35,869 nucleotides of DNA from Rhodospirillales bacterium (lineage in GTDB: Bacteria > Pseudomonadota > Alphaproteobacteria > Rhodospirillales > Casp-alpha2): contig JABMOY010000081.1 in the NCBI GenBank assembly GCA_013203955.1, positions 1-35,869 on the forward strand, written 5' to 3'. The translations under genes were made by a program, and so were the position numbers. How positions within the stretch are numbered: the first letter of the stretch is position 1; each line of letters opens with the position of its first letter. Under the pieces are notes generated by a model. That model saw only the letters and a program-made list of their open reading frames with translations, was not told the DNA's origin and did not search any database. Below are positions 11,096-20,294 of the stretch, piece by piece.

Positions 11096-14000
11096 CTAGG
11101 CCGTGGCCCGGAGCTCCTCAGCCCGGTTTAGGTCCACTGAAACCAGCTGTGAGACCCCGCGTTCAGACATGGTAACGCCGTAAAGGCGGTCCATGCGGGC
11201 CATGGTCATGCGGTGATGGGTGATGACGACGAACCGGGTTTCGTCGGTTTTGGTCATGCTTTCGAGCATCGAACAGAACCGGTCGACATTGGCATCGTCC
11301 AAGGGTGCGTCGACTTCGTCGAGAACGCAAATCGGCGCTGGGTTGGTTTGGAACACCCCGAACAAAAGCGCGATTGCCGTCAAGGCCTGCTCGCCGCCGG
11401 AAAGCAGCGACAAGATCTGCAATCGTTTGCCGGGCGGGCTGGCCATGATTTCGAGCCCCGCTTCCAGGGGGTCGTCGGATTCGGTCAGTTCCAGATGCGC
11501 CCGTCCGCCCCCGAACAACTTCACGAATAATTCCTGGAAATGTTTGTTTACTTCCTCGAACGACGTCAACAACCGCTGGCGGCCTTCGCGGTTCAATTCG
11601 GAAATGCCCCGGCGCAGCTTGTCGATAGCCTTAGTCAGGTCTTCGCGCTCCGATTCCAGAGTCTCCATCTGCTCTTTCATCTCTTCGGCTTCCTGTTCGG
11701 CGCGAAGGTTGACCGGACCCATGGTGTCGCGTTCCCGGAGCAACCGCTCGACCTTGTGCTCGGTGGCTTCCAGATCGGGTAGGTCGGCGTCGGGCTTTAG
11801 GGCGGAAATTTCAAACAACTGATCCGGCGTGCAATCCAGGCGGTCCATGATGCGCTCAGCTATGGCCTGGCAGGCCTGCTCGGCCTGTTGGCTGGCGCCT
11901 TCGGAGCGGACCATGCTTTCACGGGCCGCCGCCAGTTCGGATTCGGCGGCGCGCAAGGCTTTGTCGGCTTCCGCCAAGGCCGTTTCCGTTTCTGCCAGCC
12001 GATCGGCCAGACCTTTGCGCTTTTCCTCGGCCTTATCGATGGACCCCAGCAATTCGTCCCGTTGCTTGGCGATTTCGGCCGGGCGGGCATTCAGGCGTTG
12101 TAATTCCTGTTCCAGGCCCTGGCGGCGTTCTTCCAATTGCTGAAGGCGACTTTGCGCAGCCTGGGCACGGTCCCGCCAGGAAGCCGTCTCGGCCTCGATG
12201 GTGGCCAGACGCTGGCGGCGTTCCCGAGCGGCATGTTCAAGCACGTCGTGGCGGCTTTGGCATTCCACCTGATGCGAACGCCGGCCCGCCAATTCGGCGC
12301 GAAGGGAGGCGATTTCGCCCCGTGGTCCAGAAGATTCCGGGATAGCGTCAAGGGTATCCAGAGCGTCTTTTTCTTCCGTTTCCAGGTGCTCTTGGTCGCC
12401 TTCGATGGCGGCGGTCTGTTCCCTCAAGGCTTCGAGAAGGGAAATTTGCCCGGCGGCGCGTTCCTTGATCATCGCCACCTCGTCGCGGGCCTGACCGAAC
12501 GCGTCATCGGCCGCTATGGCGGCGTTACGCGCCGCCCGCTCGGCATCCCGGGCGTCGGTTTCGGCTTTTTGGGCGGCAGCCATTTGGTCATTGGCGGCTG
12601 TGGCGGCGTTTTTCGTTTCTGTCAATTTCCCGCGGATATCATTAAGCCGCTTGCGTTGTTCGAGCCGGGCGCGGGCGGCGGTTTCGGCGCTGGCAGCGAT
12701 GGTCAAGCCGTCCCAGCGCCAAAGCCCGCCTTCGCGGCTGACCAAACGCTGGCCTTGCGCCAAATCGGCGGCCAAGCGGCGGCCTTCGTCTTCGCCCTCG
12801 ACGACGCCGATCTGGGACAGGCGCCGGCCAAGGGCTTCGGGTGCGCGGACAAAGTCACTTAAACGCTTAGCGCCGTCGGGAAGTGTTGGCGCGTTGGACA
12901 ACGGCGCCAAAGCCCGCCAATGGCTCGGCGCCGCTTCGTCGCCGGACGCCGTCAGGTCGTCGCCCAAGGCCACGGCCAGGGCCGATTCGTAACCGGGATC
13001 GATATCCAGGGCGTCGAATACCGGCGGCCATTTTTCACTGTCTGTGGTTTCCAGAATATCAGCCAACGCCCCGGCTTCGGCTTCAAGCCGGGTTGCGGCG
13101 GCGTTGGTGGTTTGAGCTTTGGCAATGGCTGCACTGGCTTTGTCGGTCGCCTCGGCCCGGGCGATTTCGGCCGCGTCCGCGTTCTTGCGGGCCTGATCCA
13201 GGGTTTCGCGGGCATCCGTTAATTTCAGCTCGGCCTCGGCTAGGCCGGCCGTTTCGGGGGTTTCGGTTTCAAGCTTTTGGCGTTGATCTGTGATAACGCG
13301 ACTGCGGGCCAAAAGGCGGTCCATGCGCTGTTTCAGGTCTTCGATCTTGTTTTCCATTCCGGCGCGCCGGGCTTCGTCCTTGGCGACTTTTTCCGTCATC
13401 GCCGTCAATTTTTCTTCGAGCTCATGGGCGGCGGTATTGGCGGCGGCCAAGTTCTCCGCCGCTTCGGCGCGGGCGTTTTCGTCTTCTTCCTGGGGCGTTT
13501 GAATCTGGTTTGTTTCTTCTCCGAGGCGTTTCAAGGCGGCTTCGGCATCGTTGATCATTGTCCCTTCGTGGGCTTTATCCGTCGCCGTCTGCTCCAGGCG
13601 CTCGCGGCGGTCGATGGCGGCAGCCTCTATCCGTCTTTCTTCGGCGTCCAAACCCTCCCGGGCGAGGTTAAAGCGTTGAAACTCAGCCGCTGCTTCGGCT
13701 TCGGCCATGCGGCGCTTCGGCAGTTCGGCGGCGTGTTCGGCTTGTACGGCTGCCGCCGCGGCTGCGGTGCCGGTCAAATTGGCGACGATCGCTTCCATTT
13801 CCGCATATTCTTTTTTCGCCGCTTCCAGGTCTTCTTGGGCATTGGTCCAGCGCAGGAAAAACAATGTCGCTTCGGCCTTGCGGATATGATCCGAAATATT
13901 CCGGTAACGGGTTGCTTGGCGCGCTTGTTTTTTAAGGTTCTGAAGTTGCGCTTCCAACGTCACTAAAATGTCGTCCAGGCGTTCAAGATTGGTTTCCGCA

Positions 14001-14560
14001 CCGCGAAGGCGCAACTCGGCCTCGTGGCGGCGCGAATGCAGCCCGGTAATGCCGGCGGCTTCTTCCAGAATTCGGCGGCGTTCCTGGGGCTTGGCCGCGA
14101 TCACGGCGCCGATGCGGCCTTGGCTGACCATCGCCGTGGACCGTGCGCCGGTGGCGCTGTCGGCGAACAAAAGCTGCACATCCCGGGCTCGAACCTCGCC
14201 CCCGTTGACCCGATAGGTGGAGCCTTTTTCGCGCTCGATACGGCGGCAGACCTCTAATTCGTCGAATTCGTTGAACTGGGCCGGGGCGACGCGGGCGGAA
14301 TTGTCGAGGCTAAGGACGACCTCGGCGATATTGCGGGCGGGGCGGTCGTTGGTGCCGCCGAAAATAACGTCATCCATTTCGCCGCCGCGCATCTGCTTGG
14401 CCGACGTTTCGCCCATGACCCAGCGCAGCGCTTCGACCAGATTGGATTTACCGCACCCATTCGGGCCGACAACTCCCGTCATGCCCAATTCGATGTCCAG
14501 TTCGGAGCCTTCGACGAAGGATTTGAAGCCCGAAAGCCTGAGTTTGTTAAATCGCAACAA
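11096..14560 (-). CDS. smc: Chromosome segregation protein SMC
   Basis: SMC is the ATPase core of condensin and compacts and helps segregate the chromosome with ScpA/ScpB. The 1154-residue protein has Walker A GPNGCGKSN at residues 32-40, two very long Glu/Ala/Arg-rich coiled coils (about 165-500 and 640-1000), a central hinge (about 508-620, containing YESALAVALGDD), the ABC signature LLSGGEQALTAIALLFG near residue 1050, and Walker B with CVLDEVDAPLDDANVDRF. The size is normal for the family. No ATG is available: the start is TTG 14560, followed by a second TTG, with a GAAGGA ribosome site 11 bases upstream. Its place between dsbA and atpI is on one continuous minus-strand run. Confidence 0.97.
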   Translation of the reverse strand: MLRFNKLRLSGFKSFVEGSELDIELGMTGVVGPNGCGKSNLVEALRWVMGETSAKQMRGGEMDDVIFGGTNDRPARNIAEVVLSLDNSARVAPAQFNEFDELEVCRRIEREKGSTYRVNGGEVRARDVQLLFADSATGARSTAMVSQGRIGAVIAAKPQERRRILEEAAGITGLHSRRHEAELRLRGAETNLERLDDILVTLEAQLQNLKKQARQATRYRNISDHIRKAEATLFFLRWTNAQEDLEAAKKEYAEMEAIVANLTGTAAAAAAVQAEHAAELPKRRMAEAEAAAEFQRFNLAREGLDAEERRIEAAAIDRRERLEQTATDKAHEGTMINDAEAALKRLGEETNQIQTPQEEDENARAEAAENLAAANTAAHELEEKLTAMTEKVAKDEARRAGMENKIEDLKQRMDRLLARSRVITDQRQKLETETPETAGLAEAELKLTDARETLDQARKNADAAEIARAEATDKASAAIAKAQTTNAAATRLEAEAGALADILETTDSEKWPPVFDALDIDPGYESALAVALGDDLTASGDEAAPSHWRALAPLSNAPTLPDGAKRLSDFVRAPEALGRRLSQIGVVEGEDEGRRLAADLAQGQRLVSREGGLWRWDGLTIAASAETAARARLEQRKRLNDIRGKLTETKNAATAANDQMAAAQKAETDARDAERAARNAAIAADDAFGQARDEVAMIKERAAGQISLLEALREQTAAIEGDQEHLETEEKDALDTLDAIPESSGPRGEIASLRAELAGRRSHQVECQSRHDVLEHAARERRQRLATIEAETASWRDRAQAAQSRLQQLEERRQGLEQELQRLNARPAEIAKQRDELLGSIDKAEEKRKGLADRLAETETALAEADKALRAAESELAAARESMVRSEGASQQAEQACQAIAERIMDRLDCTPDQLFEISALKPDADLPDLEATEHKVERLLRERDTMGPVNLRAEQEAEEMKEQMETLESEREDLTKAIDKLRRGISELNREGRQRLLTSFEEVNKHFQELFVKLFGGGRAHLELTESDDPLEAGLEIMASPPGKRLQILSLLSGGEQALTAIALLFGVFQTNPAPICVLDEVDAPLDDANVDRFCSMLESMTKTDETRFVVITHHRMTMARMDRLYGVTMSERGVSQLVSVDLNRAEELRATA

Positions 14561-14591
14561 GGTTAAGTATATCCTTCAAAAATAAGGCCGG

Positions 14592-15209
14592 CTATTTGCC
14601 GAGCGCTTTGTCGATGATTTTTTTGAAATTTTCAAACGGTTGTGCGCCGGAAACCGGCTCGCCGGCGATGATGAACGTCGGGGTCGAATTGACCTTGTGG
14701 GTTTCCTGGGCGGTGGCGGCGCCTTTTCGGATGAAGTCCAAAAGCGTCTGCTGTTTCAGGCAAGTATCGACGTCGGCTTCGGAGAGGCCGCCGAAGCGGG
14801 CGATTTGGCTTAACTTACCCAAGGGGTCTTTGTCGCGCGCCCAGGTGTCTTGGCTGCGGAAAATGATTTCGATGAAGCCGAAGAACTTAACAGGCCCGGC
14901 GCAACGCGCGATCATCGAAGCCGCCAACGCCGGGGTGCCGAGCGGGAAATCCCGAAAAATCAGGCGCACCTTGCCGGTTTCAATATATTCCTTCTTGATC
15001 TGGGGCAGGGTGTTGATGTGAAAAGAGGCGCAGTGCGGGCACCCCAATGACGAATATTCGATCATTGTTACCGGCGCATCGCTTTTGCCGATCGACATTT
15101 CGGCCATCGATTCCTGGGGGGAAACGATGCCGGCGGTGGCCGGAAAGGGCGCAAACAAGGGAAGTAGCAGAGCGCCAACAAACCCAAGACTTAGTATAAA
15201 TCGGGACAA
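14592..15209 (-). CDS. DsbA-family thiol:disulfide oxidoreductase (periplasmic)
   Basis: The product is a 205-residue thioredoxin-fold protein exported to the periplasm. A signal peptide with a strong hydrophobic core covers residues 3-25, with probable cleavage after ATA (about 26). The active site is Cys57-Pro-His-Cys60 in SSLGCPHCASFH, the DsbA type, and the cis-Pro loop is NSTPTFIIAG. The insertion between them is helical, as in DsbA/DsbG-like Thioredoxin_4 domains. The start is TTG 15209 with a strong AGGAGG ribosome site 5 bases upstream. It lies 31 bases upstream of smc, a pairing I recall as common in alphaproteobacteria. Whether it oxidises or isomerises disulfides is not clear from sequence. 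Confidence 0.9.
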   Translation of the reverse strand: MSRFILSLGFVGALLLPLFAPFPATAGIVSPQESMAEMSIGKSDAPVTMIEYSSLGCPHCASFHINTLPQIKKEYIETGKVRLIFRDFPLGTPALAASMIARCAGPVKFFGFIEIIFRSQDTWARDKDPLGKLSQIARFGGLSEADVDTCLKQQTLLDFIRKGAATAQETHKVNSTPTFIIAGEPVSGAQPFENFKKIIDKALGK

Positions 15210-15309
15210 AATCCCCTCCTAAACCACAAGATATTGTTCAGATAATAGAATTGGCACGGCGTAAGAGTCGACTCAATTTAGTGCCCCACCAGCCATTATT
15301 TATTCGCCC

Positions 15310-15813
15310 CTAATTGTCCTGGCGCCCGATCACCGCCCGGCCAAGGGCTTGAAGGGCGTCTCGAAGGGCTTCATCCTCGACATCCATAAGGCTTTCGGCC
15401 AAATCCGCCTCTTCTCCGGGCTCCAGCGAACGAACCGGATTGTCGGCCTTTTCGTCGGGTTCCGGCAGTGGCCCCTGGGTGATTTTCAGCCTTTCGATGG
15501 CTCCGTAGCCGAAATATCCGTTGATGCGTTCGACCAGCAACGGTTCCAGGTGTTGCAGCTCGACCGCCATGGAGCCGTTGGCGATGGTCAGGTGAAGGGT
15601 GCCCCCGGCTTTTTCCCCCCTGGGGTAAACGATTTTCTCGGGCTGGGAATAGCGGGCCATTTGATCGCCCGCAATCGTCGGCCAATCCTTGACGATGGCG
15701 CCGTCGGCGAGACCGCGCTTGCCGAAAACGTCCCTGGTGACGGCGGAAAGCGACGCCGCCAATACTTTGGGCCCACCGCCGCGCCTTCTCTTTCGGGTCG
15801 TTTGGGCGGTCAT
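15310..15813 (-). CDS. dciA: DUF721 protein, DciA-like replicative helicase loader
   Basis: DUF721 proteins include DciA, the widespread ancestral loader of the DnaB helicase. The 167-residue product begins MTAQTTRKRRRGGGPK with a basic tail, then a DUF721/KH-like domain with VFGKRGLADGAIVKDWPTIA, the conserved Trp-Pro motif, and LHLTIANGSMAVELQHLEPLL and RINGYFGYGAIERLKI. The C-terminal part is acidic and probably disordered. The start is taken as ATG 15813; the longer open frame upstream overlaps mutY on the opposite strand and has no homology. It is divergent from mutY and about 100 bases upstream of the dsbA-like gene. Assignment to the family is strong, function as a loader is by family. 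Confidence 0.85.
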   Translation of the reverse strand: MTAQTTRKRRRGGGPKVLAASLSAVTRDVFGKRGLADGAIVKDWPTIAGDQMARYSQPEKIVYPRGEKAGGTLHLTIANGSMAVELQHLEPLLVERINGYFGYGAIERLKITQGPLPEPDEKADNPVRSLEPGEEADLAESLMDVEDEALRDALQALGRAVIGRQDN

Positions 15814-15839
15814 TGACTGTATTCCTGATATTTGCGGGG

Positions 15840-15863
15840 CCTTATGGTGGGCCTTATGGTGGG
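15840..15863. repeat. 12-bp tandem duplication in the dciA-mutY divergent region
   Basis: CCTTATGGTGGG is present twice head to tail (15840-15851, 15852-15863), followed by a partial third copy (CCTGGGG). It lies in the 99-base space between the divergent dciA and mutY starts. Read in the mutY frame it would give a Gly-Leu-Met-Val repeat, but that extension is probably not translated. Confidence 0.8.
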
Positions 15864-15912
15864 CCTGGGGGATGATGCTAAGATCACTCGTCATCAAGAG
15901 CAATCGGACAAA

Positions 15913-17001
15913 ATGCCCACCGCCAAACCACCCGATCCTATTTCCGTTCGCCGCCGTCTGCTTCGCTGGTACGACGCCTGTGGGCGCGATCTGCCATGGC
16001 GGGTAGGAAAAGGCGAAAAGGCCGATCCATATCGCGTCTGGCTGAGCGAAATCATGCTTCAGCAAACCACGGTGGCGACGGTATCGACTTATTACGACAA
16101 ATTTGTGGCGCGCTTTCCGACCGTGCAGGCCTTGGCCCGCGCCGATCTGGATAAGGTTCTCCATACTTGGCAGGGGCTGGGCTATTACGCCCGCGCCCGC
16201 AACCTTCATAAATGCGCGGGCCTTGTCGTCGATGACCTGGGCGGCAATTTTCCGGAAACCGAAGAAGCGTTGAAAAAGCTGCCGGGGATCGGCGACTACA
16301 CCGCCGCCGCCATCGCCGCCATCGCTTTTCAGCGCAAAGCGACGCCCGTTGACGGCAACATCGAACGCGTGACGGCCCGGCTCCATGCCGTTTCGGACTC
16401 TTTGGCGCAAACGAAGACCAAAAAGCGCCTATACAATCTGGCCGCCAAACTGACACCCACCAGCCGCCCCAATGGCCGCCCGGGGGACTTCGCCCAGGCG
16501 TTGATGGACTTGGGTGCCACCGTTTGCACGCCTAAGAAACCCGATTGCGGCGTCTGTCCCCTGAAATCGGCCTGTCGGGCCGGGACCAAGGGAGACCCGG
16601 AACGCTATCCGGTGAAGGCGCCCAAGAAACCCCGCCCGCTGCGCCATGGGATTGTTTTTTGGGCGGTTCGCGGCGACGGCGGGGTATTGCTGCGACGGCG
16701 CCCGGAAAAGGGGCTATTGGGCGGGATGATGGAAATCCCGTCCACCGATTGGCGGGAGAAGAGATGGGGTCTAAGCGAAGCCACTGTCGCCGCCCCTGTT
16801 GCCGCCAAATGGCGGCCCCTGGACGGCGTTGTCCGCCATACGTTTACGCATTTTCAACTGGAACTAACGGTGATGGCGGCTGAGATAAACCACCGGGGGC
16901 CTAAAGGGTCGCTTTGGTGCCCGCCGTCAAAGTTTTCTGACCACGCCCTGCCGACGGTGATGAAAAAGGTAGCCCGGCTCGTTAGAGATTATTCGTCGTA
17001 G
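15913..17001 (+). CDS. mutY: A/G-specific adenine DNA glycosylase MutY
   Basis: MutY removes adenine mispaired with 8-oxoguanine. From ATG 15913 the protein has 362 residues. The catalytic Glu46 is in [12 protein letters not shown], the helix-hairpin-helix is [17 protein letters not shown], the catalytic Asp147 is in VDGNIERV, and the [4Fe-4S] loop is C-X6-C-X2-C-X5-C at Cys205, 212, 215 and 221. A NUDIX-like C-terminal domain that reads 8-oxoG begins at [11 protein letters not shown] and includes [10 protein letters not shown]. The frame is open back to TTG 15832 and ATG 15844, but that stretch covers a tandem repeat and lacks homology. The 3' end overlaps the convergent apt gene by 13 bases. 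Confidence 0.96.
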   Translation: MPTAKPPDPISVRRRLLRWYDACGRDLPWRVGKGEKADPYRVWLSEIMLQQTTVATVSTYYDKFVARFPTVQALARADLDKVLHTWQGLGYYARARNLHKCAGLVVDDLGGNFPETEEALKKLPGIGDYTAAAIAAIAFQRKATPVDGNIERVTARLHAVSDSLAQTKTKKRLYNLAAKLTPTSRPNGRPGDFAQALMDLGATVCTPKKPDCGVCPLKSACRAGTKGDPERYPVKAPKKPRPLRHGIVFWAVRGDGGVLLRRRPEKGLLGGMMEIPSTDWREKRWGLSEATVAAPVAAKWRPLDGVVRHTFTHFQLELTVMAAEINHRGPKGSLWCPPSKFSDHALPTVMKKVARLVRDYSS

Positions 17002-17507
17002 GCCATCAAGGTTTCGCAGGGCACGCCGTTGAGCCGTGACCGGCCATTCAGGAAAGTCAGCTCGATAATGCAGGCGGCACCGACGACTTCCGCGCCGATC
17101 TTGGTCAGCAATTCGATAGACGCATTCATCGTTCCGCCCGTCGCCAGCAGATCATCCAGAATAACCACCCGCTGTCCCTTTTCGATGACATTGGATTGGA
17201 TTTCGAGGGTGTCGGTGCCGTATTCCAACTCGTAATCGTGGGAGATGGTGTCGCCGGGAAGCTTGCCCTTCTTGCGGATCATGGTGAACCCGAGGCCGAG
17301 TCGGGACGCCAAGGGCGCCGCCACCAGGAACCCGCGGGATTCGATCCCCGCCAGGATGTCCGGCTGGTATTTTCCAACAAGCTTCGACAACCGGCCCAGT
17401 GCCACCTGCCAAGCGTCGGCATGAGCGAGCAGGGTCGAGATGTCGTAAAATAAAATTCCCGGTTTCGGGAAATCAGGAATTGAGCGGATGTGGTCTTTTA
17501 GGTCCAT
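16989..17507 (-). CDS. apt: Adenine phosphoribosyltransferase
   Basis: Apt salvages adenine to AMP with PRPP in the cytoplasm. The 172-residue protein matches family length. It begins [21 protein letters not shown], a highly conserved Apt start, and has [14 protein letters not shown] and the PRPP-binding loop [13 protein letters not shown] at about residues 114-126 with its acidic Asp-Asp pair. It is transcribed toward mutY and their 3' ends overlap by 13 bases, with no terminator hairpin between them. An 86-base divergent space separates it from the aminotransferase gene. Confidence 0.95.
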   Translation of the reverse strand: MDLKDHIRSIPDFPKPGILFYDISTLLAHADAWQVALGRLSKLVGKYQPDILAGIESRGFLVAAPLASRLGLGFTMIRKKGKLPGDTISHDYELEYGTDTLEIQSNVIEKGQRVVILDDLLATGGTMNASIELLTKIGAEVVGAACIIELTFLNGRSRLNGVPCETLMAYDE

Positions 17508-17593
17508 GTCTTAAATCCTATCGTGATGGCGGGGCTTTCGTAAACGCCTAGGCCGGTGTAGCTTTTTTATACTCTTAAAGTTAGCGGGCTTTA

Positions 17594-18940
17594 ATGACCA
17601 ACATTTTCCAGCGCCAAATCCACGATAATCTGCCCCGCGCCGCAAAAGGCGACGGCATATATATCATCGATACCGATGGAAAGCGTTACCTGGACGCATC
17701 CGGAGGCGCCGCCGTTAGCTGCTTGGGCCATTCCGATGCAGACGTCATCCAGGCGATTAAGGATCAAGTCGACGTTTTGGCGTTCGCGCATACGGGATTT
17801 TTCACATCTGCCCCGGCGGAAGACCTGGCGGAACACCTGATCGGCAAGGCACCCGATGGAATCGATGCCGCCTATTTCGTGTCCGGCGGCTCGGAAGCCA
17901 TCGAAGCGGCGCTAAAAATGGCGCGTCAGTATTTCCTCGAAATCGGCGAGCCCGATAGGGCGCGTTTCATCGCCCGCCGCCAGAGCTATCACGGCAACAC
18001 CCTGGGCGCGCTTTCGACGGGCGGCAACGTCTTGCGCCGCAAACCCTTCGAGCCGATGCTGATGGACGTTAGCCACATCGCGCCGTGTTATGCCTATCGC
18101 GGGCAAGGCCAAGGCGGAAATGAGGGCGAGGGGGAAGAAGAATACGGCCTTCGCGTCGCCGACGAGTTGGAAGCCGAAATCCAGAGACTGGGTCCCGGAA
18201 ATGTCTGCGCCTTTATTGCCGAAACCGTCGTCGGCGCCACCTTGGGCGTTGCGCCGCCTGTGCCGGGCTATTTCAAGCGGATCAGGGAGATTTGCGACCG
18301 CCACGGGGTGTTGTTGATCTTGGACGAAGTGATGTGCGGCATGGGCCGGACCGGAACGATATTCGCCTGCGAACAGGACGGCATCGCGCCCGACATCGTT
18401 TGCGTCGCCAAGGGGCTTGGCGGCGGCTATCAGCCGATCGGCGCGGCTTTGGTGTCGGATAAGATTTTTCGGGCGTTCCGCGACGGCAGCGGTTTTTTCC
18501 AGCACGGCCACACGTACATGGGGCATCCGACGGCTTGTGCGGCTGCGTTGGCGGTGCAACGGAAAATTCAGTCGCTGGGCCTGCTCGCCAATGTTCAAAG
18601 CCAGGGCGAGGCTCTGGAAAAGAACCTGCTGGAACGGTTGGGCAACCACGCCAATGTCGGCGATATTCGCGGTCGTGGCCTTTTTCGGGGAATTGAGTTG
18701 GTCGCCGACAGGGCGACCAAGGAGCCGTTGGATCCGGGCCTGAAGGTTCATGCACTTATCAAGGCCGAGGCCATGGCCCGGGGGTTGATCTGTTATCCCG
18801 GCGGCGGTACCGTTGACGGCGCCAAGGGCGACCATATCCTGCTGGCGCCCCCTTTCATCATCGAAGATTCGCAAATTCGAGACTTGGTGGAAATTTTAGG
18901 GGATTCCATTGATGCGGCCTTGAAGTCCGCCGGAGTTTAG
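17594..18940 (+). CDS. Class III (omega) PLP-dependent aminotransferase
   Basis: The 448-residue product is a fold-type I, class III aminotransferase. It has YFVSGGSEAIEAALKMARQ (PLP phosphate contact), RRQSYHGNTLGALS, LILDEVMCGMGRTGT with PLP-pyridine Asp244, and the Schiff-base lysine at Lys273 in VCVAKGLGGGYQPIGA. The C-terminal GRGLFRGIELVAD block is also typical. Family members act on omega-amino acids, beta-alanine, diamines, taurine-like compounds or as BioA; the substrate cannot be fixed here. A Gly/Glu-rich insert near residues 174-183 is unusual but in frame. It stands alone, 273 bases before a TRAP-TAXI receptor gene on the same strand, so a link to the imported compound is possible but unproven. 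Confidence 0.9.
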   Translation: MTNIFQRQIHDNLPRAAKGDGIYIIDTDGKRYLDASGGAAVSCLGHSDADVIQAIKDQVDVLAFAHTGFFTSAPAEDLAEHLIGKAPDGIDAAYFVSGGSEAIEAALKMARQYFLEIGEPDRARFIARRQSYHGNTLGALSTGGNVLRRKPFEPMLMDVSHIAPCYAYRGQGQGGNEGEGEEEYGLRVADELEAEIQRLGPGNVCAFIAETVVGATLGVAPPVPGYFKRIREICDRHGVLLILDEVMCGMGRTGTIFACEQDGIAPDIVCVAKGLGGGYQPIGAALVSDKIFRAFRDGSGFFQHGHTYMGHPTACAAALAVQRKIQSLGLLANVQSQGEALEKNLLERLGNHANVGDIRGRGLFRGIELVADRATKEPLDPGLKVHALIKAEAMARGLICYPGGGTVDGAKGDHILLAPPFIIEDSQIRDLVEILGDSIDAALKSAGV

Positions 18941-19213
18941 GGGCTGGCGTTAAGGTCTTGAAAGCATAAGGTTCCCTTCAGGTTCCTGCTGTAGAGTGGC
19001 CGCAAGACGGAACTAAAATAATACTTAAAATCAAGAGCCGGAAGTTAATTTCGGCCGATAGGGAGGTGGCCTGCGGGGATACCCAACCACTAATCGAAAA
19101 TCCATTGCTTCCCTTTGGGGCGGTTGCATCGCCGTTGCCATAGGAAATAACGCGATGGGTTTATTTTTTTACTGGACGACCAACAACGAAAGAAACCTTC
19201 AAGGAGGATTTAA
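18941..19213 (+). other. 273-base leader region upstream of the TAXI receptor gene
   Basis: No gene is seen here. It holds an AT-rich patch (about 19014-19030), a hairpin with a 7-bp stem (GCCGGAA at 19037-19043 with TTTCGGC at 19049-19055, loop GTTAA, one G-T pair), and a very strong ribosome site AAGGAGGA just before the ATG at 19214. I could not place a convincing -35/-10 pair, and I do not recognise a riboswitch class. Confidence 0.4.
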
Positions 19214-20191
19214 ATGAGCTTCAAGAAACTTCTCGCCGCATCCGCGGCTGTCGCAGGCCTGACCTTGGCCGTCGGCGTGAGCGGCAATGCCAGCGCCGCT
19301 GAATTCATCACCATCGGCACCGGCGGTGTCACCGGCGTTTACTACCCGACCGGCGGCGCCATTTGCCGTCTCGTCAACAAGGGCCGGAAAAAGCATGGCG
19401 TGCGCTGCTCCGTGGAATCCACGGGCGGTTCCGTTTACAACATCAACACCATCCGCGCCGGCGAGCTGGACATGGGCGTCGCCCAATCAGATTGGCAGTA
19501 TCATGCCTACAACGGGACGGCCAAGTTCAAGGACCAAGGTCCCTTCAAGGAACTCCGGGCCGTGTTCTCGGTCCATGCGGAACCCGTGACCATCGTCGCG
19601 CGCAAGGATTCCGGCATTAAGACCGTCGCCGATCTGGTCGGCAAGCGGGTCAACATCGGCAATCCCGGTTCCGGCACGGAAGCCACCTGGAACGTCATGT
19701 GGAGCGCCATGGGCAAAACCAACAAGGACCTCAAACTGGTCGCTCAGATGAAATCGGCCGAAACGCCGGGTGCGCTTTGCGACAACAAGATCGACGCTTT
19801 CTTCTGGCTGGTCGGCATGCCGAACTCGCTGAACAAAGAAGCGGCGACGACCTGCGATGCCGTGTTCGCTTCCGTTACCGGCCCCGCCGTTGACGGGCTG
19901 GTGAAGAAAAACCCGTTCTATCGTTATGCGAAGATTCCGGGTGGCATGTACCGGGGCAATCCGAACGACATTCCGACCTTTGGTGTCGGCGCGACGTTCG
20001 TCAGTTCCACCAAAGCGCCTGCCAGCACCGTCTATCAGGTGGTCAAGGCCGTGTTCGATAACTTCGCTGCGTTCAAGAAGTTTCATCCGGCCTTTGCTAA
20101 CCTGAAAGAGAAAGAGATGATCAAAGATGCTCTTTCCGCGCCTTTGCATGATGGCGCCATAAAGTACTACAAAGAAAAAGGCTGGATGTAA
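19214..20191 (+). CDS. TRAP transporter TAXI-family solute-binding protein (first copy)
   Basis: This is the periplasmic receptor of a TRAP-TAXI importer. The 325-residue product has a cleavable signal peptide (Lys-rich start, hydrophobic core, NASA-A cut near residue 29) and then the TAXI domain, starting [20 protein letters not shown]. Other family blocks are [43 protein letters not shown] and [19 protein letters not shown]. Four Cys residues (in AICRL, GVRCS, GALCD and TTCDA) recur in the second copy and could form disulfides. It has an excellent AAGGAGGA ribosome site and is followed by a strong terminator before the permease gene. The ligand is unknown; characterised TAXI proteins have been linked to glutamate and other small acids. 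Confidence 0.95.
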   Translation: MSFKKLLAASAAVAGLTLAVGVSGNASAAEFITIGTGGVTGVYYPTGGAICRLVNKGRKKHGVRCSVESTGGSVYNINTIRAGELDMGVAQSDWQYHAYNGTAKFKDQGPFKELRAVFSVHAEPVTIVARKDSGIKTVADLVGKRVNIGNPGSGTEATWNVMWSAMGKTNKDLKLVAQMKSAETPGALCDNKIDAFFWLVGMPNSLNKEAATTCDAVFASVTGPAVDGLVKKNPFYRYAKIPGGMYRGNPNDIPTFGVGATFVSSTKAPASTVYQVVKAVFDNFAAFKKFHPAFANLKEKEMIKDALSAPLHDGAIKYYKEKGWM

Positions 20192-20199
20192 TTCAGCCA

Positions 20200-20237
20200 A
20201 AGGCGGGGAAGCGAAGGCTTCCCCGCCTTACTTTTTT
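20200..20237 (+). terminator. Strong hairpin terminator/attenuator between receptor and permease genes
   Basis: A perfect 13-bp stem (AAGGCGGGGAAGC with GCTTCCCCGCCTT) closes a GAAG loop and is followed by AC and six T residues. It begins 8 bases after the receptor stop codon. Such an element would release most transcripts after the receptor gene, giving more receptor than permease. Confidence 0.88.
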
Positions 20238-20294
20238 GAATTTTGAATACTCAATTTTCGAATTAATGGGTCTGAAAGCCCGGGGGAGAAAAAT

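Noticed and set aside
12137-14257. Several long plus-strand frames over smc
   Set aside because: They mirror smc coiled-coil codons, have no recognisable domains and no ribosome sites; smc is unambiguous.
15265-15274. GAGTCGACTC palindrome upstream of the DsbA-like gene
   Set aside because: A single perfect 10-bp palindrome is expected by chance at this scale and no second site or promoter overlap supports an operator.
15813-15847. TTGACT as a -35 element for mutY
   Set aside because: No -10-like hexamer lies at 16-18 bases; the nearest (TTATGG) is 23 bases away.
15814-16410. Long N-terminal extension of the dciA frame
   Set aside because: It runs antisense through mutY and has no homology; the DUF721 product starts well at ATG 15813.
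17912-18874. A 320-codon minus-strand frame over the aminotransferase
   Set aside because: Shadow frame; the plus-strand frame carries the PLP lysine and all family blocks.
18941-19213. Riboswitch in the TAXI receptor leader
   Set aside because: There is a hairpin and a long leader but no match to a riboswitch consensus I know; kept only as a described leader.
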